A stretch of 64,000 bases of DNA from Acinetobacter sp. ANC 4204 (GTDB lineage: Bacteria; Pseudomonadota; Gammaproteobacteria; Pseudomonadales; Moraxellaceae): positions 248,001-312,000 of the forward strand of contig NZ_NEFZ01000003.1 in assembly GCF_002135205.1 (NCBI RefSeq), written 5' to 3'. Each line of letters starts with the position of its first letter. Position 1 is the first letter of the stretch. Of the stretch, positions 54,767-62,880 are shown in pieces. The notes beneath the pieces were generated by a model that saw nothing but the letters and a program-made list of their open reading frames with translations, made no database searches and was not told the origin of the DNA. A program made the translations under genes and the position numbers.

Positions 54767-56047
54767 TTATAAATAAGCATCAATCACTTGAATATGCTTT
54801 TTCAAAGAACCCGTATTCAACTGCATAATCTTTTGTGCAGATTGATTCAGTGTATTCGCTTGCTCAATATCCTCTAACAGTGTCATCAACACTGCGGCAG
54901 CCTGTTCAGCATCATCAACAACTTTCACTGCATCGGCTTGTACAAACTCATCAACAATACTTTGGAAATTAAAATAGTTTTTGCCCAAAACTGTTGGCAC
55001 ATTTAACGCAATCGGCTCTAAAATATTATGCCCACCCCCGGGTTCATTCAGCGAGCCACCGACAAAACAGGTATTCGATAAGGCATACCATAACCACATC
55101 TCTCCCATTGAATCGGCTAAATAGACTTGAGTTTTTGCTTCTATTCTTTGTCCCGTACTTCTGCGAGTGGTGTTTAAATTTAAACTTTGCGTGACATTAA
55201 AGACCTCATCAAAACGCTCTGGATGACGCGGTACCACAATACACAACAGTTCAGGCTGTGCATCCAAATATGGCTTAAACGCACTTAACAATTTTTGTTC
55301 TTCAGGTGCATGAGTACTGGCCATAGTGATGATCTTACGTCCAGCCAATGACCATTCTTGCCTGAGCTGAGCCGCCTGTTTAACAAATGATTCAGGCGCA
55401 TGAATATCAAACTTAATACTCCCCACCACCTGCGTCTTTGACTGAACTGCACCGAGCCGGATAAAGCGCTCCGCAGTTGCACGATCTTGTGCCAAGAGCT
55501 GATCTAGTCCGTGTAACATTGGTTGCGTCAGGCTAGATACTTTGGCATAGCCTTTGGCTGATTTTTCAGAAAGACGAGCATTCATCAAAATACATGGCAC
55601 CTGACTCTGCCCCGCTTGGGCAATTAAATTTGGCCACAGTTCCGTCTCCACCAAAGCCAAGAGTTTAGGCTGATACAATGCAAAGAACTGACGAACTAAG
55701 GGCTTTTGATCTGCAGGTAAATATACCGCTTGGAACAGGTCTAAATAAGGTGCTTTTAAAAAGAGTGATTTAGCCCGTGCCTGACCCGTTTTGGTGGTAT
55801 TGGTCACCAAGACTGGATGACCCGCTTTTAAGTAATGCTCGATGAGAGGCTGCGCTGCATTGGTTTCACCCACCGACACCACATGGAACCAAATCGCTTG
55901 GCGATTTTTAACGGGTTGAAACGGCCCGAAACGTTCGAGACATTCTTGGTGAAATTGTTCTGTACTCTCTGCACGTTTTTTTATTTTAGACTTATACAGC
56001 GGTTTGATCAGCGCAAGTGCTGCGTTATACCAAAAAGGAGTAGCCAA
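54767..56047 (-). CDS. waaA: 3-deoxy-D-manno-octulosonic acid transferase
   Basis: Adds Kdo to lipid A precursor on the inner face of the inner membrane (GT30 family). About 426 residues: an N-terminal hydrophobic anchor (PFWYNAALALIKPLY), then the GT-B fold with VVSVGETNAAQPLI, LVETELWPNLI, LMNARLSEKSAKGYAKV and the C-terminal nucleotide-sugar loop GGSLNEPGGGHNILEPIA. The frame begins with TTG at 56047, preceded by GGAG at 7 bases, and no in-frame ATG fits better. It is transcribed leftward towards rsmE. Confidence 0.94.
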   Translation of the reverse strand: MATPFWYNAALALIKPLYKSKIKKRAESTEQFHQECLERFGPFQPVKNRQAIWFHVVSVGETNAAQPLIEHYLKAGHPVLVTNTTKTGQARAKSLFLKAPYLDLFQAVYLPADQKPLVRQFFALYQPKLLALVETELWPNLIAQAGQSQVPCILMNARLSEKSAKGYAKVSSLTQPMLHGLDQLLAQDRATAERFIRLGAVQSKTQVVGSIKFDIHAPESFVKQAAQLRQEWSLAGRKIITMASTHAPEEQKLLSAFKPYLDAQPELLCIVVPRHPERFDEVFNVTQSLNLNTTRRSTGQRIEAKTQVYLADSMGEMWLWYALSNTCFVGGSLNEPGGGHNILEPIALNVPTVLGKNYFNFQSIVDEFVQADAVKVVDDAEQAAAVLMTLLEDIEQANTLNQSAQKIMQLNTGSLKKHIQVIDAYL

Positions 56048-56080
56048 ATACGTGCTCCAAAAATCAATGCAAAAATAAAA

Positions 56081-56113
56081 CAGCGCAACTCATGCCATGA
56101 AATGAATTGCGCT
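56081..56113 (-). terminator. Intrinsic terminator after the ene-reductase gene
   Basis: Read leftward, CAGCGCAATTCAT and ATGAGTTGCGCTG form the stem with a 7-base loop, followed by TTTTATTTTT. It separates the OYE gene from waaA. Confidence 0.82.
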
Positions 56114-56146
56114 GTTATCTTGTCGCGAATTTAACGGAAAAGCAAT

Positions 56147-57226
56147 TTAAACCGCAGCAGTTTCCATTTCAGCTAAAGTCGGATAGTCCACATAGCCTGC
56201 CGCGACATCCGTTCCAATCATATTTTCCAGTTTCAGTTCATTCAGTGGCGCATCTTGCAGTAGACGCTCATACAGGTCTGGATTGGCAATATAGTCTTTA
56301 CCCCAAGACACTGCATCCGCTTGACCCGATGCCAACAGATCAACCGCATCTTCACGGCTTAAACGCATATTGGCAATCAATGGTACACCACCCGAACGTT
56401 GTTTGAGGTACGTACTGATACTGTCATCAGCCAAATATTCACGGGTAAAGAAGAACGCAATCTGACGTTGACCCAGTTGCTCCAGTGCATAACCAAAGGT
56501 TTCACGTGGATCATCATCACCCATGTCATGCTCATCACCACGTGGAGCGAGATGCACCCCAACACGACCTGCACCCCAGACTTCAATCAATGCATCCACC
56601 ACTTCAAGCAACAAACGCGCACGATTTTCTACACTGCCACCATATTGATCTTTACGTAGATTGGTTGAGCTTTGTAAAAACTGATCAATCAAATAACCAT
56701 TGGCCGCATGCAGTTCCACACCATCAAAGCCCGCCGCTTTAGCATAAACCGCTGCTTGCTTGTACTGATCAACAATGCTTTGAATTTCAGCAATCTCTAA
56801 TGCACGAGGAACCACATATTCACGTTTTGGACGTAATAAACTGACATAGCCCTTTTGTTGTACGCTACTTGCAGAAACTGGGGTTTCGCCATCCAATAAA
56901 TCAGGGTGCGATACACGACCGACATGCCACAACTGCGCCACAATTAAGCCCGCTTTGTCATGTACCGCTTGAGTCACCTGTTTCCAGCCTTCAACTTGCG
57001 CTTCATTAAATAGCCCCGGTGTATTCAAATAGCCATTGGCTTCTTCCGAAATCACGGTCGCTTCAGAAATAATCAAACCTGCACTTGCACGCTGTGCATA
57101 ATACTCTGCCATCATAGCTGTGGGCACACGGTCTGCTGTTGCACGACTACGCGTTAATGGAGCCATAATGACGCGGTTTTTTAAGTGTAAATCACCCAAA
57201 GTTAAAGGAGTATTCAGTTCAGCCAT
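56147..57226 (-). CDS. Old-yellow-enzyme family alkene reductase (NemA-like)
   Basis: About 359 residues, an FMN-containing TIM barrel. Conserved parts are LKNRVIMAPLTRSRA, QLWHVGRVSHPDLL, the substrate/active-site block FDGVELHAANGYLIDQFLQSSTNLRKDQYGGSVENRARLLLEV, and the GQADAVSWGKDYIANPDL phosphate loop. Such enzymes reduce activated C=C bonds, nitrate esters and quinone-like electrophiles. I prefer the ATG at 57226 with GAGGCGA upstream; an earlier TTG at 57253 is poorer. It follows the ArsR-type gene on the same strand. Confidence 0.92.
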   Translation of the reverse strand: MAELNTPLTLGDLHLKNRVIMAPLTRSRATADRVPTAMMAEYYAQRASAGLIISEATVISEEANGYLNTPGLFNEAQVEGWKQVTQAVHDKAGLIVAQLWHVGRVSHPDLLDGETPVSASSVQQKGYVSLLRPKREYVVPRALEIAEIQSIVDQYKQAAVYAKAAGFDGVELHAANGYLIDQFLQSSTNLRKDQYGGSVENRARLLLEVVDALIEVWGAGRVGVHLAPRGDEHDMGDDDPRETFGYALEQLGQRQIAFFFTREYLADDSISTYLKQRSGGVPLIANMRLSREDAVDLLASGQADAVSWGKDYIANPDLYERLLQDAPLNELKLENMIGTDVAAGYVDYPTLAEMETAAV

Positions 57227-57253
57227 AGTCGCCTCGATCGCCACTTTTTTCAA

Positions 57254-57553
57254 TTAAAGTGAACGTTGCAAATGTTCGATATATTGCTGAATCAACGCTT
57301 CATTGCGCGAAAAATATGACCACTGTCCATTTTTCTCGACTTGAATTAAACCGGCCTGCTGTAACACAGATAAATGGTTCGACATCGTCGATTGCGACAC
57401 ATTGCCCAACCGCTCGATATGACCTGCACATACGCCCCGTTTAAAGTCACCACATTCGTCGCTCGATAAAAATTGTTCAGGCTTTTTTAACCATTCCAAA
57501 ATTTGACGACGCGTCGGATTAGCCAAGGCTTTAAAAATTAAATCTATATCCAT
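57254..57553 (-). CDS. ArsR-family transcriptional regulator
   Basis: A 99-residue winged-helix repressor: MDIDLIFKALANPTRRQILEWLKKPEQFL, then VSQSTMSNHLSVLQQAGLIQVEKNGQWSYFSRNE. Two cysteines (SSDECGDF and GVCAGHIERL) lie in the loop before the recognition helix, which may allow thiol or electrophile sensing, as in other repressors of nemA-type genes. I use the ATG at 57553. It sits directly upstream of the ene-reductase, most likely as its repressor. Confidence 0.88.
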   Translation of the reverse strand: MDIDLIFKALANPTRRQILEWLKKPEQFLSSDECGDFKRGVCAGHIERLGNVSQSTMSNHLSVLQQAGLIQVEKNGQWSYFSRNEALIQQYIEHLQRSL

Positions 57554-57694
57554 ACTCAAGACACGTTTAATGGGCAGCAAAGCGTGATTCAGTTTCTTTC
57601 ATCTAATATATCGTATTTTTTCGATTTTAATATCGAATTTTTTAGATATATTGTAAAATAACTTTTAACGCTTTGCTTTCATTCATTATTTAAA

Positions 57695-58790
57695 TTACAA
57701 ACCTTGTTTTAAGCTGGCTTCAATAAACTTATCAAGGTCACCATCTAGTACTGCACCTGTATTAGAATTTTCAACACCAGTACGTAAGTCTTTAATACGT
57801 GAGTCATCCAAAACATAAGAACGAATCTGACTGCCCCAACCGATATCTGACTTCGAGTCTTCAAGTGCTTGAGCCGCTTCGTTACGTTTGCTCATTTCCA
57901 ACTCATACAACTTCGCACGTAACTGTTTCCATGCATGATCACGGTTGGCATGTTGTGAACGTTGGTTCTGACATGCCACCACAATCCCTGTCGGTGCGTG
58001 GGTTAAACGTACCGCAGAGTCTGTTTTGTTAATGTGCTGACCACCAGCACCTGAAGCGCGGTAAGTATCTGTACGCACGTCAGATGGGTTGATATCAATT
58101 TCAATATTGTCATCAACTTCTGGCGACACAAACACAGCAGAGAACGAGGTATGACGGCGGTTACCTGAGTCAAATGGCGATTTTCGAACTAAACGATGCA
58201 CGCCCGATTCAGTACGCAACCAACCATAAGCATATTCACCTTCCACACGAATCGTTGCTGACTTAATCCCGGCGACATCACCGTCTGACTCTTCCATCAA
58301 TTCAGCTTTAAAACCATGACGTTCAATCCAGCGCATGTACATACGCAGTAACATTGAAGCCCAGTCTTGCGCTTCTGTACCCCCTGAACCTGCTTGAATT
58401 TCCACATAACATGGGTTCGGGTCCATTGGGTTGCTGAACATACGGCGGAATTCAAGCTTCGCTAATTCTTCTTCTGCAGAATTCAATTCAGCCTGAACAT
58501 CAGCCAGCAGACTCTCATCATCGGCCTCGACTGCCAAATCGAGCATCGCTTCTGCGTCTTCAAGCTGTGTTGCCAAACCATCTAACACGTTTAAGACGTT
58601 TTCAAGTTCGCCTTTTTCTTTGGCCATCGCTTGCGCACGGCTTTGATCATTCCAAATCGCTGGATCTTCTAATTCACGGAGAACCTCTTCTAAACGCTCT
58701 TTTTTCAGATCGTAGTCAAAGATACCCCCGTAATGTGAGACCACGGTCGTTTAAGTCTTTTAATTGGTTTAGATACGGATTAATTTCCAC
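57695..58790 (-). CDS. prfB: Peptide chain release factor 2 with programmed +1 frameshift
   Basis: RF2 reads UGA and UAA stops. The main frame holds the release-factor core: GGQ motif in [21 protein letters not shown], and the stop-reading loop before it. The frame starts upstream at GTG 58790, preceded by GAGAG, and translates as [24 protein letters not shown]; it then meets a UGA at 58718-58716. The site is CTT TGA C with GGGGG just upstream, the classic RF2 shift signal, and the +1 frame continues as [14 protein letters not shown]2 thus controls its own synthesis. Confidence 0.95.
58715..58730 (-). promoter_or_regulatory. RF2 programmed frameshift site
   Basis: Read leftward: CGGGGGTATCTTTGAC. 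The G-run acts as an internal Shine-Dalgarno sequence, and slippage of the Leu tRNA on CTT-T places the ribosome in the +1 frame when UGA reading is slow. Confidence 0.93.
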
Positions 58791-59188
58791 GTGAATTACT
58801 CTCAATCAATATAAAGCGAAAAAATAGTCGCTGATTATAGCACACTCAGTGGCTGTGATTATTCATCTCCAACCCGACACAACTGGCTCTTCTTCATAAG
58901 ATGGAAAGTTAACCTTCAGTCAAGAAAGTGATTACTTCAATGAGCAAGCAAATCTCTATATGCTTCAGCAACCACATAAAACAAATCTGAGAGCATTTCT
59001 CAGCAGACAAATGGGCTAAACATTTTGACCTAAAATTGTATAAAATATGGACAAAAATTATGAGATCCACAGAATCTACACAATTTTAATAAAACAAAAC
59101 ATTATAAAAATATAATTTATTATCAATTATTTAAATATGAAAAATTACATGATGTAACCATGGATACAGAGCATTAACTTTCCATTGG
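58791..59188. other. Spacer between prfB and the second porin gene
   Basis: About 400 AT-rich bases without a coding frame. It contains the prfB promoter to the left. I see no terminator or clear hairpin. Confidence 0.4.
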
Positions 59189-59216
59189 TTGACGCTTTTT
59201 TATTTTGACCTAGACT
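59189..59216 (+). promoter_or_regulatory. Predicted promoter of the second Omp33-36-like gene
   Basis: TTGACG (59189-59194), a 16-base spacer and TAGACT (59211-59216). The predicted leader is about 46 bases and carries a GAGGGG ribosome site. Confidence 0.4.
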
Positions 59217-59268
59217 GAAGTTGTAACAAAAAATTTAAATATCGGTCCACTTTCGAGGGGTACATTCC

Positions 59269-60045
59269 ATGAAAAAATTAGCAATTGCTTCAGCACTTCT
59301 TTCAGCTTTGGCAATCACAGGTACTGCGCATGCCTACCAAGCAGAAGTCGGTGCTTCTGCTGGCCTAATTGATCCAGACAATGGTAGTTCAAGCGGCTCT
59401 TTTGGTGTGGATGGTACATACTACTTTAACCCCGTACAAACTCGTAATGCGCCACTTGCAGAAGCAGCATTCTTAGATCGTGCCAGTAATGTAAATGCCA
59501 AATACCAATACGACGAAGTTGGTGATGATGAACGTCAGCAATATGGCATTGGTGCAGAATTCTTCATTCCGAACTCAGACTTCTACCTCGGTGGTAAAGT
59601 TGGACGTGATGATTATTCTTTTGATAATGGCGGTGACTTTGATACTACAGTTTATAGTGCTGAAGTCGGTTATTTACCTGCTCCAGGTTTATTAATCGCT
59701 GCGGGTCTAAAGGGTTATGATAACGATTATGACGATGGCGTAGACCCAACTTTACGTGCCAAATATGTCACAACACTCAGTAATGGTAAAGACATAAACT
59801 TAGAAGCAGGTGCCGCTTTCGGAGACCTTGATGAATATAACCTTAAAGGCGATTATTTCATCGACAAAACTTTAAGCTTAGGGGCTGACTATTACAGCAA
59901 TGATCTCACTGATACCAATGAATTCGGTATCAATGCTCGTAAATTCTTCACTCCACAAGTCAGCCTTGAAGGCCGTGTTGGTTTTGGTGAAGTCGGCAAC
60001 AACGACTACAACAAATTCGGTGTAGCTGCGAAATACCGCTTCTAA
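59269..60045 (+). CDS. Omp33-36-like outer membrane protein (paralog)
   Basis: A 258-residue outer membrane beta-barrel. Signal peptide MKKLAIASALLSALAITGTAHA, then YQAEVGASAGLID, many short amphipathic strands and a C-terminal Phe (FGVAAKYRF). APLAEAAFLDRASNVNAKYQY parallels PLAEAAFLNQASNVSLAYNY of the porin encoded at 34475, so the two are paralogs that differ in loop length. It is about 35 residues shorter and more acidic (many Asp in the loops). Its substrate is unknown. Confidence 0.87.
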   Translation: MKKLAIASALLSALAITGTAHAYQAEVGASAGLIDPDNGSSSGSFGVDGTYYFNPVQTRNAPLAEAAFLDRASNVNAKYQYDEVGDDERQQYGIGAEFFIPNSDFYLGGKVGRDDYSFDNGGDFDTTVYSAEVGYLPAPGLLIAAGLKGYDNDYDDGVDPTLRAKYVTTLSNGKDINLEAGAAFGDLDEYNLKGDYFIDKTLSLGADYYSNDLTDTNEFGINARKFFTPQVSLEGRVGFGEVGNNDYNKFGVAAKYRF

Positions 60046-60070
60046 AACCATTCAATCAAGGTTTGAAAAC

Positions 60071-60098
60071 AAAAGCCCATTCTCGAATGGGCTTTTTT
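60071..60098 (+). terminator. Intrinsic terminator after the second porin gene
   Basis: AAAAGCCCATTC and GAATGGGCTTTTTT form a strong stem with a minimal loop, 25 bases past the stop. Confidence 0.9.
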
Positions 60099-60104
60099 CA
60101 TTTC

Positions 60105-61052
60105 TTAGATTAGCATTTGAAGTGCAACACCATGTTGTTGCCATAATACCTGACTCGGACTTTTAAAGCTGAGTCTTTTTCTTGGGCGATGATTCAAACG
60201 TTGAGTGATTTCTGAGATATATTCATCCGTATAGGCATTTAAATTACTGCCTTTTTTAATGTATTGTCTGATTAAACCATTTGTATTTTCATTCGTGCCT
60301 CGTTGCCAAGCGCTATAAGGATCAGCAAAATACCAGTCTAGTTCTAATTCTTGAGCAACATACTTATGCAGACTGAACTCCTTACCATTATCTGCGGTAA
60401 TAGTCTTTAGCTGATCTTTGATTGGCTTAAGAAGGCTGATAGTTGTTTGGCAAATTTCCTCTGCCTTGCGTGAGCTACACTTTTTCAGCCATAAATAACC
60501 TGTCTTCCGATCCACAATAGAGACCAATGATTGCTGATGGTTCTTACCAACAATCGTATCTATTTCCAGATCACCAAAGCGATTCCGCCGCTCAATCTCG
60601 ATAGGTCTGTCATGAATACTTTTACGATTACTCAGCTGACCACGGGTTTCAGGAGAGCCGTATTTCCTCTTTCTTTGATTTCTGAAACGTAGGTGATGAA
60701 AGAGTGTACCGCCATTGTTTTTATCCTGTCGTATAAAGCGATAAATTGAATGCAAACTGACTGGAACATGAGAAGCAATCTGTTCAGGACTCCATTGAAG
60801 ATCAAGATAAGAGATGACATGTGCCCACATTTCACAAGGGATTCTTTTAGGATTGGAGCAGTGACGTCTTCGAGCTACTTTATTGGCATGTTTAGCGAAA
60901 TAGCCATTTCTAGCTCGATTACGTTTGATTTCCCTAGAAATGGTTGAAGGTGAACGATTCAGTCTCCAAGCGATATAACGTTTAGAAAAACCTTCACGTA
61001 ACAATGTATAAATCTGATATCGTTCTTCTTGGGTAAGATGAGTATAGTTCAT
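60105..61052 (-). CDS. IS30-family transposase
   Basis: About 315 residues, starting at MNYTHLTQEERYQIYTLLREG (ATG 61052; an extension to 61085 has no support). N-terminal helix-turn-helix regions are RYIAWRLNRSPSTISREIKRN. The DDE core is complete: Asp in FGDLEIDTIVG, Asp in TITADNGKEF and Glu in RGTNENTNGLIRQY. The stop codon lies inside the left terminal repeat. It appears intact and possibly active. Confidence 0.93.
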   Translation of the reverse strand: MNYTHLTQEERYQIYTLLREGFSKRYIAWRLNRSPSTISREIKRNRARNGYFAKHANKVARRRHCSNPKRIPCEMWAHVISYLDLQWSPEQIASHVPVSLHSIYRFIRQDKNNGGTLFHHLRFRNQRKRKYGSPETRGQLSNRKSIHDRPIEIERRNRFGDLEIDTIVGKNHQQSLVSIVDRKTGYLWLKKCSSRKAEEICQTTISLLKPIKDQLKTITADNGKEFSLHKYVAQELELDWYFADPYSAWQRGTNENTNGLIRQYIKKGSNLNAYTDEYISEITQRLNHRPRKRLSFKSPSQVLWQQHGVALQMLI

Positions 61053-61150
61053 GATGCAACTTTGACTTTGGTCGGTCGGAAGCAAAATGCTAGCTCATCT
61101 TGCTTCTTTCCAATAATTTAATCTCTGTTGCACTTCATTTGAGAATCTAA
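60105..61150. mobile_element. IS30-family insertion sequence
   Basis: A complete element of about 1046 bases. Imperfect terminal inverted repeats of 25 bases lie at 60105-60129 (TTAGATTAGCATTTGAAGTG...) and 61126-61150 (its reverse reads TTAGATTCTCAAATGAAGTG...), with the shared core TGAAGTGCAACA. It holds one intact transposase. I see no clear target-site duplication. It sits between the terminators of the second porin and the HIT gene, so it disrupts no gene. Confidence 0.85.
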
Positions 61151-61156
61151 GATATC

Positions 61157-61182
61157 AAAAAAGGAGCCGAAGCTCCTTGATT
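61157..61182 (-). terminator. Intrinsic terminator downstream of the HIT gene
   Basis: Read leftward, AAGGAGC, TTCG loop and GCTCCTTTTTT. It lies between the HIT stop codon and the right end of the IS30 element. Confidence 0.88.
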
Positions 61183-61194
61183 TGATCTGAAAAA

Positions 61195-61608
61195 TTACAA
61201 AGCGGCTCGAATTTTTTCTGCTTGCGCTTTGATTTTTTCTTGATCACCCATTTGTAGGGCGTGTTTACCGAGCTCATGCACAGAACTTGGGATAAGGTGG
61301 AAGTGTACATGCGGAACGGTTTGTCCAGCCGCAGGGCCAGATAATTGCATAAGAACAATACCTTTTGCATCTAAACCAACTTCTATGGCTTTTGCAACTT
61401 TTTGCACAACTTGAATGGTGTAGGCTGCGGCATCGGCAGGCAGATCAAGCAGTGTCACAGCAGGTGTTTTGGGGATCACTAAGGTGTGACCATCTGCTTG
61501 AGGCATAATATCCATAAAAGCAAGAACTTGGTCATCTTCATATACTTTAATGGCTGGAAGTTCACCACGTAAAATTCGTGCAAAAATGTTTTGCTCATCG
61601 TAAGCCAT
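61195..61608 (-). CDS. HIT-family nucleotide hydrolase
   Basis: A 137-residue histidine-triad protein. NIFARILRGELPAIKVYEDD opens the fold, and the triad is His100-Val-His102-Phe-His104 in VPHVHFHLIP, with the SGPAAGQ loop before it. It belongs to the HinT/HIT-like branch, which hydrolyses nucleoside phosphoramidates or dinucleotides. TAAGGAATA precedes the ATG. Confidence 0.92.
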   Translation of the reverse strand: MAYDEQNIFARILRGELPAIKVYEDDQVLAFMDIMPQADGHTLVIPKTPAVTLLDLPADAAAYTIQVVQKVAKAIEVGLDAKGIVLMQLSGPAAGQTVPHVHFHLIPSSVHELGKHALQMGDQEKIKAQAEKIRAAL

Positions 61609-61639
61609 GTCTATTCCTTAAATTTTACTTAAACTGAAT

Positions 61640-61909
61640 TTACTTACAGTTTAATTCTTTTTGACGCTCTTTGATGGCATCAAGGCGTTGTTGCTCTTTT
61701 TCAGAGAACTTTGGTTTGGTAGTGTAGCAATTGTCATTGCCAAATTTTGCTTTCGCCTCAGGATCTTTAAAGCAGAATCCTTTAGATGCATAAATGACAT
61801 CATGATCATCTTTTAATTTTTGACACTCTTGCTCAGGCGATGCTGCAAAACTTTGCGCCCCGATGAATGTTGCAAGACTGGCAAAAACCGCTACAGTCAA
61901 CTTTTTCAT
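61640..61909 (-). CDS. Small secreted YARHG-like protein
   Basis: An 89-residue protein with a signal peptide (MKKLTVAVFASLATFIGAQSFAA) and a mature part of about 65 residues. VIYASKGFCFKDPEAKAKFGNDNCYTTKPKFSEKEQQRLDAIKERQKELNC resembles the YARHG domain (Y-A-x-x-G-x-x-F, then a Trp/Cys-Tyr), an extracellular module of unknown function. Four cysteines may form two disulfides. The ATG at 61909 has GAGGAA 6 bases upstream. It lies 31 bases upstream of the HIT gene on the same strand. Confidence 0.75.
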   Translation of the reverse strand: MKKLTVAVFASLATFIGAQSFAASPEQECQKLKDDHDVIYASKGFCFKDPEAKAKFGNDNCYTTKPKFSEKEQQRLDAIKERQKELNCK

Positions 61910-61992
61910 GAGAATTTCCTCAGTTTGTAACATTGTATGTAGTCACATTACTACTTTATAAGGGTTGGTTTTGTTTATTCAATGGTGAGTTC

Positions 61993-62865
61993 TTACTCAA
62001 TTGTAATCTTACTCCATGTTTCGTACATTTTTATGGCAGAAGAAAAGTCACGATCTGCTTCAGATAAATCGCTGGCGGCCTGAATCAAGCTTTGTGCTAG
62101 TCCAATTATTGGCGCAGATAGTTTGGCTTCACGAACTAAGTCAACGGCAATACCTGTATCTTTGGCCAATAAAGGCAGTGCAAAAGTTAGAGGAAAACTA
62201 CGGTTTAGGATTCGTTGTGGTAAAACTGTTTCGGTCACACCACTTTTACCACTCGATGCATTAATACAGTCTAAGGCTTCATTTAAGTTGACCCCATGGG
62301 CTTTTAAGGTGGTGAAACCTTCTGCAACGGAACATAGATTGACTGCCAGAAGCATATTGTTTACAGCTTTGACTGCAAAACCTGCACCAGATTCGCCTAC
62401 ATGTTTAATCAGTTTGCCAAATGCCTGTATGGCAGGTAGTGCACGCTCAAATGCTGTAGCCTCACCGCCAATCATGACAGTAAGGGTTGCATTATCTGCA
62501 CCAATGGTTTGGCCGCTGACTGGTGCATCTAAAAAATCTACACCTTGTAGTTTGAGTTGTTCAGCTACTTTTTTTGCAGAAGACGGTACACCGCTGGTGC
62601 AATCGACCCAAATGCTACCAGATTTAAGCTGTACTTGATCAAGTAATTCTTCAATGTCTTGGCTGGTAGGAAGGCATGAGAAAACTACATCGGCTTGTAC
62701 TGCTTTTGCAAGGTCTACAGCTTGAGTGCCATAAGCTTCAGCATGTTGCTTTGCTTTCTCAAAATTGCGATTCCATACCCAAACTTGTTCAAAGTGTTTG
62801 GGTAAGTGTGATGCCATGCGATACCCCATCGCGCCTAGACCGATAAATGCAACTGACTGAATCAT
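61993..62865 (-). CDS. NAD(P)-dependent beta-hydroxyacid dehydrogenase family protein
   Basis: A 290-residue member of the 3-hydroxyisobutyrate dehydrogenase family. The Rossmann motif is FIGLGAMGYRMA (about 7-18), the substrate loop DAPVSGQTIGADNATLTVMIGG (about 117-138), and the catalytic Lys lies in GFAVKAVNNMLLAVN (about 164-178). The exact hydroxyacid cannot be read. It starts 15 bases after the stop of the PhaC-like gene on the same strand, so the two probably act in one pathway. Confidence 0.9.
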   Translation of the reverse strand: MIQSVAFIGLGAMGYRMASHLPKHFEQVWVWNRNFEKAKQHAEAYGTQAVDLAKAVQADVVFSCLPTSQDIEELLDQVQLKSGSIWVDCTSGVPSSAKKVAEQLKLQGVDFLDAPVSGQTIGADNATLTVMIGGEATAFERALPAIQAFGKLIKHVGESGAGFAVKAVNNMLLAVNLCSVAEGFTTLKAHGVNLNEALDCINASSGKSGVTETVLPQRILNRSFPLTFALPLLAKDTGIAVDLVREAKLSAPIIGLAQSLIQAASDLSEADRDFSSAIKMYETWSKITIE

Positions 62866-62880
62866 GTCAAACCTTAGTAT

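Noticed and set aside
60090..61165. Target-site duplication of the IS30 element
   Set aside because: Bases outside the two terminal repeats (TTC on the left, GAT on the right) do not match, so no duplication can be claimed.
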